The notes: generated by a model not told the origin, from the letters alone. A stretch of DNA of 40,339 nt from Chlorobiota bacterium (GCA_013152085.1 JAADHC010000075.1:1-40339), one strand, 5' to 3'. Numbered from the stretch's first letter, positions 25,438 to 35,031 are shown. Translations and numbers: made by a program.

Positions 25438-26814
25438 ATGATAGAGAAAGAAATCATCCTGAAATATAATCAACCGGGGCCAAGGTATACGTCGTATCCG
25501 CCGGCCAACTATTTTGACAATACTTACGGTGTACAGGATTTTGAAGAGAATATTGTTGAGTCCAACATCATGGGACCTTCTCATCTTTCCTTGTATTTTC
25601 ATGTACCATATTGTCCCAGGCTCTGTCATTTCTGTGGTTGCAACACATCACTGCTAAAGAGTAAGGATCGTATCGCTGATTATTTTTCTGCCCTGCGGAA
25701 AGAAATTGACAAGGTTGCATCTTTAATTGATACATCCAGACTAATTACCCAGATTCATTGGGGAGGGGGCACACCTAACTCGGTGCCTTTACAATTTATC
25801 GAAGGGGTTATGGAGCAGGTTAAGGCACGTTTCAGATTTCACCCTGATGCTGAAATCGCCATGGAATGCAGTCCTGCTTACCTGACGTTTGATGATATTG
25901 ATCTGTTGGCAGATATGGGTTTTAACAGAATGAGCCTGGGCATTCAGGACTTCAATGAAGAAGTTCTTTTGGCTGTAAACCGCAAACCTTCCCGTTATCC
26001 TGTTGAGGAGTTAATCCGGGAATTAAGATCGGCAGGTTTTTCAGGCATCAATCTGGACCTGATTTACGGGCTTCCGCTGCAAACACCTGCCAACTTTGCC
26101 CTTACCGTTCGGAAAGCCATTGATGCTAAACCCGACAGGCTGGTAACCTTTTCTTATGCCCATGTTCCCTGGGTTAATAAAAACCAGGTAATCCTGGAAA
26201 AAAAAGGATTGCCTTCACCTGAAGATAAGCTGGATATGTTTTTAATTGCCCGCCGTATGTTGGTTCAGGATGGTTATGCCCCGATAGGTTTGGACCATTA
26301 TGCCAGGGAAGATGATGAACTGACCGTGGCTCTCCGGAACAGGCATTTGCACCGGAATTTTCAGGGATACTGCACAAAAGACCGGACAGGGCAGGTTTAT
26401 GCTTTCGGGTCTTCTTCAATCAGTCAGCTGTTCAATTCCTATGCACAAAACATCAAGACTCCGGATATGTATATTGATGTAATTCAGCAAAAAGGATTTG
26501 CTACGGAAAGGGGTTATCGGTTAAGCTTTAAAGAGCTGGTTACGCGTGAAGTGATTAATGAAGTTATGTGTAACGGATATGTTGATTTTAGTCAAATTGC
26601 AAAACATTTTGCGATCCGGAAGACTGAGGTCCTTGACTATGTCAAGTTCGATCCCGGAAAGTTTACATTATTCATTGATGACGGATTGATTGAAATTCTC
26701 CCTGAGGGATTAAAAGTTAATCGGCTGGGAATGATGGTCGTAAGAAATATAGCGATGAACCTGGATCCTCTTGCTGCCGGGAAATCAGAAAAAAAGTTCT
26801 CAAAAACAATTTAG
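25438..26814 (+). CDS. hemN: Oxygen-independent coproporphyrinogen III oxidase
   Basis: Radical-SAM enzyme that decarboxylates the two propionate chains of coproporphyrinogen III without oxygen. The 458-residue protein has the HemN lead motif PGPRYTSYPPA (13-23), the cluster motif CxxxCxxC with the extra cysteine (Cys59, Cys63, Cys66, Cys68 in YCPRLCHFCGC), the SAM-binding GGGTP and the C-terminal HemN domain. The lead motif and fourth cysteine argue for true HemN rather than the HemW heme chaperone. Start directly after the hemE stop. It lets coproporphyrinogen oxidation proceed without oxygen, unlike the next enzyme. Confidence 0.96.
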   Translation: MIEKEIILKYNQPGPRYTSYPPANYFDNTYGVQDFEENIVESNIMGPSHLSLYFHVPYCPRLCHFCGCNTSLLKSKDRIADYFSALRKEIDKVASLIDTSRLITQIHWGGGTPNSVPLQFIEGVMEQVKARFRFHPDAEIAMECSPAYLTFDDIDLLADMGFNRMSLGIQDFNEEVLLAVNRKPSRYPVEELIRELRSAGFSGINLDLIYGLPLQTPANFALTVRKAIDAKPDRLVTFSYAHVPWVNKNQVILEKKGLPSPEDKLDMFLIARRMLVQDGYAPIGLDHYAREDDELTVALRNRHLHRNFQGYCTKDRTGQVYAFGSSSISQLFNSYAQNIKTPDMYIDVIQQKGFATERGYRLSFKELVTREVINEVMCNGYVDFSQIAKHFAIRKTEVLDYVKFDPGKFTLFIDDGLIEILPEGLKVNRLGMMVVRNIAMNLDPLAAGKSEKKFSKTI

Positions 26815-26819
26815 TTAAC

Positions 26820-28199
26820 ATGGCGTATTTTAAAAAAGATACTGTTATTATCGGTGCCGGTCTTACGGGTCTTACATCGGCATTTTACCTTAATAAAAGG
26901 AATCGTTCTTTTTTTGTTCTGGAAAAGGCTGACCATGTCGGGGGGGTGATCCGGACCCGGATGAATGGGGATTTTATGTATGAGGAAGGCCCTAATACCG
27001 GGATCATAGGTACCCCTGATATTGCTTCACTCTTTGAGGACATTAAGGAAAATTGCCGGATTATTGAAGCAAACAACAGTGTTTCAAAAAGATATATTTT
27101 AAAAAATAAACAATGGCATAGTCTGCCGTCCGGACCTCTGGGAGGAATCACTACCCCGTTGTTTTCCCTGAAAGATAAATTCAGTTTGTTATGTGAACCA
27201 TTCCGTAAACCGGGTTCTGATCCCGATGAATCCCTGGCCGGTCTGGTTGTCAGGAGAATGGGAAAAAGTTTTCTGGATTATGCCATCGATCCGTTTATCC
27301 TCGGCGTCTATGCCGGAGATCCGGCATACCTGGTTACAAAATATGCCTTTCCCAAATTATACAACCTTGAGCAAAATTACGGCAGCTTTATTGGCGGGGC
27401 AATAAAGAAGAAATTTGAAAAAAAACCGGTACACGAAAAGAAAGTAACCCGCAAGGTATTTTCGACGGAGAAAGGCCTCGGCGGACTGACCGACACCCTG
27501 TACAAACTGGCCGGAACCAATAATTTTCTCCTGGAATGTCAGGATATTGGCGTAACAGCCGACGGTAAGGAAAGATATCGAATTACATTCAGGCATAATA
27601 ACAGGGAGCATATTGTATATGCAAAACATGTAATTACAACGGTACCTGCATACGAACTTAAGCATATTCTGAATTTTCAGGAAAAAGATTTGCTTGAAAA
27701 AGTTTCAACAGTTCGTTATGCACCGGTTGTCCAGGTAGCATTGGGTTTTCGGAAATGGCAGGGACAGCCCCTGGATGCATTTGGCGGATTAATCCCCTTT
27801 AAAGAAAACATTCCCTTACTGGGTATCTTGTTTATGTCTTCCTTGTTTAGTGGTCGTGCACCTTCAGGAGGAGCAATGTTGTCTGTCTTCATGGGTGGAA
27901 TCAGGAATCCTGATATGGTAAACAAAACGGATGCGGAAATCACATCTGTTTTAGAAAAAATATTACCATCTTTGTTAAAAACAGAAGGGTTTAACCCGGA
28001 TTTTATGAAGATCATGCGTTACAGAAATGCCATTCCTCAATATGGCATTGACAGTAAAGACCGGTTTAATGCCACAGAAAAGCTGTCGGACATTTATCCC
28101 GGTCTGTATATCGGAGGGAACCTGCGCGATGGTATCGGTATGGCAGACAGGGTTAAACAAGGGAAATATTTTGCAGATGCAACAAATATTAAAACCTAA
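26820..28199 (+). CDS. hemG: Protoporphyrinogen/coproporphyrinogen oxidase, flavin type (HemY-like)
   Basis: FAD enzyme of the HemY/PPO family that oxidises protoporphyrinogen IX to protoporphyrin IX with six electrons, classically to O2. The 459-residue protein opens with the dinucleotide motif IIGAGLTGLTSAFYL (9-23) and EKADHVGGVIRT, has EEGPNTG (near 57), the YAPVVQVALGF and GYAG-like substrate region, and the C-terminal FAD-closing stretch PGLYIGGNLRDGIGMADRV. Being coproporphyrinogen-directed is possible in Gram-positives, but HemN upstream points to the protoporphyrin branch. The symbol hemG is used as in recent HemY/HemG naming; many annotations would write hemY. Five bases after hemN. 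Confidence 0.93.
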   Translation: MAYFKKDTVIIGAGLTGLTSAFYLNKRNRSFFVLEKADHVGGVIRTRMNGDFMYEEGPNTGIIGTPDIASLFEDIKENCRIIEANNSVSKRYILKNKQWHSLPSGPLGGITTPLFSLKDKFSLLCEPFRKPGSDPDESLAGLVVRRMGKSFLDYAIDPFILGVYAGDPAYLVTKYAFPKLYNLEQNYGSFIGGAIKKKFEKKPVHEKKVTRKVFSTEKGLGGLTDTLYKLAGTNNFLLECQDIGVTADGKERYRITFRHNNREHIVYAKHVITTVPAYELKHILNFQEKDLLEKVSTVRYAPVVQVALGFRKWQGQPLDAFGGLIPFKENIPLLGILFMSSLFSGRAPSGGAMLSVFMGGIRNPDMVNKTDAEITSVLEKILPSLLKTEGFNPDFMKIMRYRNAIPQYGIDSKDRFNATEKLSDIYPGLYIGGNLRDGIGMADRVKQGKYFADATNIKT

Positions 28200-28204
28200 A
28201 TCAT

Positions 28205-28663
28205 ATGTCAAACAACTTATTTCACATTTTTATTTCAATCCATGTAATAACCAGTTCTATTTTCCTGTTACTGGGCTTCTATGTGTTAGCCCGTTCGGGT
28301 TGGGGCTGGATAATGGATATATCATTTACTCCCACTGATAAAAAACTGGATAAGCTATTTCTGATCCTTCTTTATTTTGAGTTACTACTCGGTATCATTA
28401 TGTTCTTTTTTATTAAAAGGCCGGATGAAATATCCAGTATTAATGAAGCCGTACACCAGTCATCTCTGAGATATTGGGCTGTTATACATTTTTCATCGAT
28501 GGTGTTTGCTTTGTTCTTTTGCCAGATTGGATGGATTTTCATTAATCGTACAAAATCTTCCAGAAGTAAATTTAAATATGTTTTTATTTACTACGGTACG
28601 GGAATTCTAATTACACTCGTTACATTAGGGTACTACATATCCCAAAAAATCGTAAACCCTTAG
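28205..28663 (+). CDS. Small four-helix membrane protein within the heme operon
   Basis: This 152-residue protein has four predicted membrane helices (about 5-29, 49-70, 88-113, 124-145). Its layout, including RYWAVIHFSSM in helix 3, resembles a Bacteroidota family of ~150-residue proteins often named cytochrome b; I judge this from memory. Histidines sit at 7, 13, 84 and 95, and His13 in helix 1 with His95 in helix 3 could ligate a heme. It does not look like HemJ, the membrane protoporphyrinogen oxidase, whose lead motif is missing. It is five bases after hemG and two bases before hemH, so it is translated with them. Candidate roles: quinone or electron partner of HemG, heme carrier, or membrane tether for hemH. 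Confidence 0.6.
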   Translation: MSNNLFHIFISIHVITSSIFLLLGFYVLARSGWGWIMDISFTPTDKKLDKLFLILLYFELLLGIIMFFFIKRPDEISSINEAVHQSSLRYWAVIHFSSMVFALFFCQIGWIFINRTKSSRSKFKYVFIYYGTGILITLVTLGYYISQKIVNP

Positions 28664-28665
28664 TA

Positions 28666-29673
28666 TTGAATAAAAAAGCGCTCTTGCTGGTCAACCTGGG
28701 AAGCCCCGATAATCCTTCATTCCTGGCGGTTGCAAAATACCTGAAATACTTTTTAAACGAAGGCAGGGTCATTGATCTTCACCCGGTACTGAGGTTTTTT
28801 CTGGTACATTTCATTATTATTCCTTTTCGCACATTTAAGGCTGTGAATATGTACCGGAAGATCTGGGAACCGGACGGATCCCCTCTGCTGAAATACAGTA
28901 ATGACCTTAAGAATAAACTGGAAAAGGAACTTCCCGCTGATACGGATGTTTACCTTGCCATGAGGTATGGGAATCCGGGTCTTAAAAAGTGCCTGAAAGA
29001 ACTGGAAATGAAAAAATACGGGTACATAAAAATTGTCCCGTTATTTCCTCAATATGCATCTTCAACTTCCGGTTCTATTATTGACAAAACTTTAAAACTG
29101 ATCAGTAGATGGAATTTTATTCCGGATATTCATGTGATTTCTTCTTTTTTTGATAAAAGCCCGTATATACAATCCATGGCAACACTCCTGAGCAGGTCGG
29201 TAAATAAATCGTCACATCAACATATTGTCTTTTCTTTTCACAGTATCCCGTTAAATCATGTTGCCAGGTCACATCAGGACAGGGATTGTCCTGAAAATGA
29301 TTGTCAGCATGAATTAAATAATGATAATGTAACCTGTTACAAGGCAACATGCTATGCTACAGCGCGCATGATATCACAGGCAGCAGGAATTAAAGAGAAT
29401 GATTTTACCGTAACGTTTCAATCGCGGTTCGGACGTAAATGGCTCGGTCCGTTTACCAAAGATGTCATCAAAACACTTCCCGGTAACGGGATTCGTAATA
29501 TTGTTGTAATATCTCCCTCATTTGTAACTGATTGTCTTGAAACCATTATCGAACTGGGCCAGGATTACAGGGATCTTTTCATCGCAAACGGGGGGAAATC
29601 CTATGTGCTTGTTGAAAGCCTGAATGATAATGATGAATGGGTTAAGGGGCTTGCTGATATTACAGGTTCTTAA
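28666..29673 (+). CDS. hemH: Ferrochelatase
   Basis: Inserts Fe2+ into protoporphyrin IX to make protoheme, the last step. The 335-residue protein starts with a TTG codon at 28666, two bases after the preceding stop; the family lead motif ALLLVNLGSPD comes directly after, so no later start fits. Catalytic His192 is in FSFHSIPLNH and the conserved Glu292 in CLETIIEL. Four cysteines (208, 213, 224, 229) surround the CYKATCYATARMI segment, as in many bacterial ferrochelatases; whether they hold a cluster is not clear. It ends the heme operon. A TTG start may keep its level low. Confidence 0.95.
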   Translation: MNKKALLLVNLGSPDNPSFLAVAKYLKYFLNEGRVIDLHPVLRFFLVHFIIIPFRTFKAVNMYRKIWEPDGSPLLKYSNDLKNKLEKELPADTDVYLAMRYGNPGLKKCLKELEMKKYGYIKIVPLFPQYASSTSGSIIDKTLKLISRWNFIPDIHVISSFFDKSPYIQSMATLLSRSVNKSSHQHIVFSFHSIPLNHVARSHQDRDCPENDCQHELNNDNVTCYKATCYATARMISQAAGIKENDFTVTFQSRFGRKWLGPFTKDVIKTLPGNGIRNIVVISPSFVTDCLETIIELGQDYRDLFIANGGKSYVLVESLNDNDEWVKGLADITGS

Positions 29674-29971
29674 GCATAAGGTATCCTCTGTTGAGTTTTC
29701 TCAGAATCGTTATCCGTAGCGAACAACCTATTATTTAACCTATTTTATTACCTAATTCCGTATTGAGACGCCTGCAATTATTTAACAGACAATAAGATAC
29801 AAGGGTGTAAATTTGTAGGGTGGTGTCCGGGATGGGATAGAGGTTTGATCAGCAATTCTTCCCCTAAAATCTGAGGGGCTCTTTCAATCCATTTCTCAAT
29901 ATTAAAACATTCTCTGAGATTCATTTCACTAAAAGAGGATATCAAACATATCATCTCAACATAAAACTTTT
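29674..29971. other. Intergenic region between convergent genes, nothing firm
   Basis: These 298 bases hold no supported gene. There is a lone TAAATTTG (29808-29815) matching the -7 pattern without any downstream ORF, and a weak hairpin (CCCCT ... AGGGG, near 29861-29878). Neither is convincing; a small RNA is conceivable but unsupported. Confidence 0.3.
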
Positions 29972-32263
29972 CTATCCGATAACTTTTTTCACCGTGTTTT
30001 TGACAATCCCTTCGTATTTTTTTACGAGCAATACGGAAGCGGGTGAATAACGGGCCACTTTTTCGGGAATTTCTCCGAAGAGCATCTTCCTGAAGAGGGA
30101 TTCTTTTGCCGCACCGATGACTACAAGATCAAAATCCTTCGAGGTCATGGCGATACCGCCGGCTACCGTTTTGGAAGAAATGATCATTTTATGCTGCTTT
30201 ACCGAAGGATCAATATGCTTAAGGGTAGATTCCATGATTGCTTCCGGGGCGTTATTCATTCTGCCTTCAGAATTTTCGGGAATGACAACTCCGGCAGTCA
30301 CAGACAATTCATTTTCCCTGGCGAATGAATTTAAAACCGATGCAGCCAGTTGTGTGTTCGGACCGCCGGCGGTAGGTAGCAGGCAGCTTTTCATTTTACC
30401 ATCACCACGTGCCGTAAACAGGATAAGATCACAAGGTGCATACCTGATAACACGGTCTGCAATTTCGCCGAAAATCCGGTCACGGGTATTGGTGAATCCT
30501 TTCCAGCCCATTACCAGTGCGTCTGCCTTGTATTTTTCCACCGCTGACAGAATCCCGTCGGATATCCTGTGTGCGATGATGATTTCGGTTTCAAGCTTTA
30601 TCTCTCTTTGTTGTGCTAAATATCGTGCCTTTGCCATCAGTGCTTCCTTGTGGTGAACGAAACGCATTCCTTCGTGTATCGGCATTTGCCGGGGAACAAC
30701 GACCACGCTGACTGCAACCAACGGTAATTGACGATCTTTCGCAACCGGGTATGCGAAATTGAACAACGCCTCAACGGTATCAGGATTACTGACTGCAAAA
30801 ACCACGAACGGTTGCCTCCGGGCAGGTATATCTGTTCTGCCGCTCAGCAAAACCTGTGGTTTTAGAACGGCTGCCTGCTTCTCGAAGACGGTGTAATACA
30901 GGAAAAGCCCCAGTGCGATCCACCCGATGGTTACATACCAGGCAATGGGCTGAAAATTGAACTGATATACCGCGAGAAAAATGTTTAACAGAAATCCGAG
31001 TATCGGAATTACGGGATAGAGGGGAACTTTGTATCTCCGCGGAAGTTCGGGATATTTTCTTCGCAGGACAATAACCGAGAGATTCACCATGGAGAAAGTC
31101 AGGAGGAAAATAAGACTGGCTGCCGACCCGACCGTTTCTATCGGTAATGTCAATGCCATTACCAACAGGACAGCACCGGTTAACACAATGGCTATGTGTG
31201 GCGTACGTCTCTGCGAATGTATCTTTGCAACACGCCTGGGCAGCCAGAGATCCCTGGCCATCGAAAAAGCAACACGCGAAGCAGCCATCACAGTAGCATT
31301 CAAGGCGGATGAAGTGGACAGAATTCCACCGAAAACGATCAACGCAACGCCGATGAAGGGCATAAATTCCTCGGCAGCGCGCACAATAGCGGTTTCCTTA
31401 TATTTTCCCAGAAATTCCCAGCCGGGCATTCCATCCGGTGAAACCGCGGTAAGCGAAACAAACAAAATCAACAGGTAGAAAACCATGGTTACCCCTAACG
31501 CAATAAAAGTTGCACGGGGAATGTTGCGTTCCGGTTCTTTTATTTCCTCAGCAACCGTGGCGATCAGATCGTACCCCTCGAAAGCGATGAATGTCAGTCC
31601 CATGGCAATCAGCACTCCTCCGGCGCCTTTCGGAAAGAAGGGGGTAATTCCGGCTTTTACCTGCTGTGGTTCGTGAAAAATAAAACTGAGACCGAAAAAG
31701 ATGAATACGGCCAATATCAATATTTTGGACATGGTAAGCACATTCTCGGTCTTACCGGTAACGCCTGCACCGCGATAGTTCAAACCGATAAACAACAGGA
31801 CAATCATTGCGGTTACTACAAGAACTGAGGTATGGTGAGATAGTAACCCGAATGTGAAACCGGTAAATGACGGAAAGTATTTGATCAGGAATTCCCAGAA
31901 ATATCCGGCGAAACCCAGTGCATACAAACTACATGCAACCGTATAGGCAAACCAGAGCATCCAGCCGGAAATAAATCCCGTAGCACCGGGGAAGGCCATT
32001 CTCACAAACGAATAACCGCCTCCGGCACGTGGGATTGCCGAAGCCAGTTCTGCATAAGCAAAAGCGGTAAGGAGCGTAACCGCACCGTTCAGGATGAATG
32101 ACAACAATGATGCCGGCCCCGCAATGCCAGCGGCAATTCCTGTCAAAACAAAAATACCGGCGCCGATCATGGCACCAATACCGATCATTGTCGCGTCGAA
32201 AAGTCCCAGATCACGGGCAAAAGTCGCCTGCCCCGGCGGGGTATTTGATGCAGGACTTGTCAT
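29972..32263 (-). CDS. APC-family amino-acid permease fused to two universal stress domains
   Basis: This 763-residue protein starts with an amino-acid/polyamine/organocation transporter of about twelve helices (residues 17-470). It shows the unwound first helix motif GIGAMIGAGIF (28-38) and a Glu/Gly-rich second motif region typical of cationic amino-acid transporters. The last ~275 residues form two tandem universal stress protein (UspA) domains (about 486-612 and 618-755), with nucleotide-site-like segments such as ALVMGWKGF and LVVIGAAKE. This fusion is common in Bacteroidota and other phyla; the tail is thought to couple transport to energy or stress state. Exact substrate unknown. Divergent from the M14 peptidase gene. 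Confidence 0.88.
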   Translation of the reverse strand: MTSPASNTPPGQATFARDLGLFDATMIGIGAMIGAGIFVLTGIAAGIAGPASLLSFILNGAVTLLTAFAYAELASAIPRAGGGYSFVRMAFPGATGFISGWMLWFAYTVACSLYALGFAGYFWEFLIKYFPSFTGFTFGLLSHHTSVLVVTAMIVLLFIGLNYRGAGVTGKTENVLTMSKILILAVFIFFGLSFIFHEPQQVKAGITPFFPKGAGGVLIAMGLTFIAFEGYDLIATVAEEIKEPERNIPRATFIALGVTMVFYLLILFVSLTAVSPDGMPGWEFLGKYKETAIVRAAEEFMPFIGVALIVFGGILSTSSALNATVMAASRVAFSMARDLWLPRRVAKIHSQRRTPHIAIVLTGAVLLVMALTLPIETVGSAASLIFLLTFSMVNLSVIVLRRKYPELPRRYKVPLYPVIPILGFLLNIFLAVYQFNFQPIAWYVTIGWIALGLFLYYTVFEKQAAVLKPQVLLSGRTDIPARRQPFVVFAVSNPDTVEALFNFAYPVAKDRQLPLVAVSVVVVPRQMPIHEGMRFVHHKEALMAKARYLAQQREIKLETEIIIAHRISDGILSAVEKYKADALVMGWKGFTNTRDRIFGEIADRVIRYAPCDLILFTARGDGKMKSCLLPTAGGPNTQLAASVLNSFARENELSVTAGVVIPENSEGRMNNAPEAIMESTLKHIDPSVKQHKMIISSKTVAGGIAMTSKDFDLVVIGAAKESLFRKMLFGEIPEKVARYSPASVLLVKKYEGIVKNTVKKVIG

Positions 32264-32409
32264 AGATCATCCATAAGCATTAATGTGAAGACACAAAAAG
32301 GTTACCGGCTATCCCTAAAATCACCTTATCCGCCAATGGTTGGATAAATATATGGCGGTTGATTTCAAAAACCAAATACTTCGGTAGTTTATTCCCGGCA
32401 TATATTTTC

Positions 32410-32417
32410 TATATTTG
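32410..32417 (+). promoter_or_regulatory. -7 box of the M14 peptidase gene
   Basis: TATATTTG, matching TAnnTTTG, lies 28 bases ahead of the ATG at 32446. The -33 position reads GTTTA rather than TTG, so the match is partial. Confidence 0.45.
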
Positions 32418-32445
32418 ATGAGTAAACCCATAAATTCCTGAAACC

Positions 32446-35031
32446 ATGAAATCTCCCTTCAGACTTCGCATTTTGCGGATGGCAATTCCCTATCTTGCTG
32501 TAACACTTCTTTATACAACGGTTTCTTTTTCCCAGGAATCCGTAACTACACCGGAAAAATTCTTCGGTTACAAAATGGGAGCGGACCGGCAGCTTGCCCG
32601 CTGGGATAAAATCGTCACATACTTTCATTTGCTGGAAACAGAAAGTGATAAGATCAGGGTGATGGATATGGGGCCTTCGGCTGAAGGGCATCCGTTCCTG
32701 ATCGTTCTGATCACTTCGCCTGAAAATATGGCCGACCTTGGTCATCTGCAGGAAATCAATAAAAAGATCAGCAACCCGGAAGGTATTCCCGGTGAAACAA
32801 TGGCAGAATACATCAAAGAGGGTAAGGCCGTGATCTTTCAGTCGATGGGGCTTCATTCGTCAGAGGTGGCGAGTACCCAGATGACACCCGAACTGGCGTA
32901 TGACCTGCTTACGGCAAATGATGACGATACAAAACGGATACTGGATAATGTCCTCTTCTTTATGATCCCCTGTATGAATCCTGACGGGGAAGTGATGGTT
33001 ACCGACTGGTACAACGAAACCAAAGGGACAAAATATGAAGGAGTGGGCCAGCCAACCCTGTATCATAAATATTGCGGTCATGACAATAACCGGGACGGGG
33101 ATTACATGAACCTGCAGGAATCGAAATATATTGCACAGGCGATGTATGTGGACTGGCCGCCGCAGGCGTACACAGACCACCACCAGATGGGTGCCTACGG
33201 TGCACGCTTTTATGTCCCGCCTTACTGCGACCCGATCCGTCCCTGGGCCGATCCGCTGGTTTGGCGTGAGATGAGCTGGTATGGTGCGCACATTGCCTAC
33301 AAGCTGCAGGAAAAGGGTTACCAGGGTGTGCTTAATGCCGCACAATATTCCGGCTGGGGTCATTTCGGCTGGCACTGGATCACACCGTTTCATAATATTG
33401 CCGGAATGCTGACCGAATCGGCCGGTGCAAAACTGGCAACGCCCATTTACATACAACCTGAACAATTGAAAGCAGGAGTACGTATGTTTCCGGCTTACGA
33501 AGCCCAGTCTACTTTTCCCGATCCCTGGCAGGGCGGATGGTGGCATGTGCGCGATATTGTCAATCAGCAGAAAGTAGCTGCCATGGCATTGCTGGATATG
33601 GCTGCCCGAAACAGGGAAACGGTACTGGAAACAGCATATCTGAAAGCAAGAAACCAGACCGAAAAAGGGGCGGAAGGAGATGTGAAAGCCCTGATCATTC
33701 CTGCAGATCAGCATGATTACCTCACCGCCGTGAAAATGGTCAATATCCTGCTGCGATCGGGGATTAAAATTACAAAAGCTTCGGGCGAATTTACCTCAGA
33801 AGGAAAATATTTTGGCGTAGGTTCCTATGTGATCCCGCTGGCACAACCCAAGATGGGACTGATCCGCAATCTGCTTATGCAGACACATTATCCTGATAAT
33901 GCCTGGACACGCAAAGAGGACGGTGCCCCGCTGCGTCCCTACGACCTGGCCACCCACACCATGGCCGAATTTATGGGGGTGACCGTCGAACCGGTAGGAG
34001 CAATCCCCGAGGGGAGCTTTTTTGTTGTTACCGGCCAGGAAAAACCGGCAGGAAACATTGCTGAAAATACCGCTGATTTTTATTTCGACGGCCGGCAGAA
34101 TGCTTCCTACAAAGCGGCAAATATGCTTATTGATATTGGTTTTACGGTAAAACGTGTGGATCCGCCTGCAAATATGTACCATCCGGGGGATTTTGTTATT
34201 GAAAAGATAAGCAGGGATAAATTGTCGCCGGTAGCCCGGCAAACCGGTGTGAATTTCCTTCCGTTGCCGGCAAAACCTGAGGCCGTTCATACCGTAATAC
34301 GTGGCCGCACAGGACTGTTTCAAAGATATTACGGCGGAAATATAGATGAAGGATGGACCCGGCTTTGTTTTGAGAATTACGGATTTCCGTATAAGACACT
34401 GAAAAGTGAAGAAATTAAAAAGGGTACATTAAACAAGAAATTTGATGTGATTGTCATTCCCGATGATTCGCCTGAAATGATCACCGGTATTTTCGGTAAG
34501 GAGAGCCGGATAAAACCGGAAGATTACCCTGAAAAGTATCGCAGCGGTATCGGAAAAGAAGGAACCGCAGCCATAAAAGATTTTGTGAATAACGGTGGCA
34601 CCCTGGTTGTTCTTGGACGGTCATGGGCATTTGCGGCCAAAACGTTCGATTTGTCCGTGCGTGATGTAACGAAAGGACTGGACAGCAAAGCATTCTTTTG
34701 TCCCGGATCTACGGTAAAAGTTACGTTTGATAACCGCGATCCGCTGGCCTACGGGATGCCCGCAGAAGGTCTTGTACTTTTCAGAAACAGTCCGGTATTT
34801 GAAATATTGCCGGAAAGGTTCAATGAACGGTATAAAACCGTTGTGCGGTACAAAAAGAAAGACCTGCTGCAGAGCGGCTGGCTGGACGGGGAGGAGCATA
34901 TCGCCGGAAAAGACGGGATGATCCGCGTAACCTGCGGAAAAGGGGAGATCGTGATCATCGGCTTCAGAACCCAACACCGGGATCAGACAGACGGAACATT
35001 TAAACTATTGTTTAATAGTATAATAAAGTAG
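32446..35031 (+). CDS. Secreted M14 zinc metallocarboxypeptidase
   Basis: This 861-residue exported enzyme has a signal peptide (1-29, ending VSFSQ) and then an M14 peptidase domain (about 35-380). Zinc ligands: His137 and Glu140 in GLHSSEVAS and the downstream histidine in TDHHQMG (His245 or 246); PCMNPDG (175-181) is another M14 landmark. The remaining ~450 residues hold a large C-terminal part with a class I glutamine-amidotransferase-like look (VIVIPDDSPEMI, NNGGTLVVLGRS), an arrangement I recall in Bacteroidota M14 proteins. It should trim peptides or glycan-linked peptides in the periplasm or outside. Preferred residue not predictable. No partner gene adjacent. Confidence 0.88.
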   Translation: MKSPFRLRILRMAIPYLAVTLLYTTVSFSQESVTTPEKFFGYKMGADRQLARWDKIVTYFHLLETESDKIRVMDMGPSAEGHPFLIVLITSPENMADLGHLQEINKKISNPEGIPGETMAEYIKEGKAVIFQSMGLHSSEVASTQMTPELAYDLLTANDDDTKRILDNVLFFMIPCMNPDGEVMVTDWYNETKGTKYEGVGQPTLYHKYCGHDNNRDGDYMNLQESKYIAQAMYVDWPPQAYTDHHQMGAYGARFYVPPYCDPIRPWADPLVWREMSWYGAHIAYKLQEKGYQGVLNAAQYSGWGHFGWHWITPFHNIAGMLTESAGAKLATPIYIQPEQLKAGVRMFPAYEAQSTFPDPWQGGWWHVRDIVNQQKVAAMALLDMAARNRETVLETAYLKARNQTEKGAEGDVKALIIPADQHDYLTAVKMVNILLRSGIKITKASGEFTSEGKYFGVGSYVIPLAQPKMGLIRNLLMQTHYPDNAWTRKEDGAPLRPYDLATHTMAEFMGVTVEPVGAIPEGSFFVVTGQEKPAGNIAENTADFYFDGRQNASYKAANMLIDIGFTVKRVDPPANMYHPGDFVIEKISRDKLSPVARQTGVNFLPLPAKPEAVHTVIRGRTGLFQRYYGGNIDEGWTRLCFENYGFPYKTLKSEEIKKGTLNKKFDVIVIPDDSPEMITGIFGKESRIKPEDYPEKYRSGIGKEGTAAIKDFVNNGGTLVVLGRSWAFAAKTFDLSVRDVTKGLDSKAFFCPGSTVKVTFDNRDPLAYGMPAEGLVLFRNSPVFEILPERFNERYKTVVRYKKKDLLQSGWLDGEEHIAGKDGMIRVTCGKGEIVIIGFRTQHRDQTDGTFKLLFNSIIK

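Noticed and set aside
28205-28663. HemJ-type protoporphyrinogen oxidase
   Set aside because: The HemJ lead motif and its spacing of His/Lys are not seen, and hemG is already present next door.
29808-29815. Orphan TAAATTTG box, possible small RNA promoter
   Set aside because: There is no -33 element, no terminator with a T-run and no ORF after it; not enough to call a small RNA.
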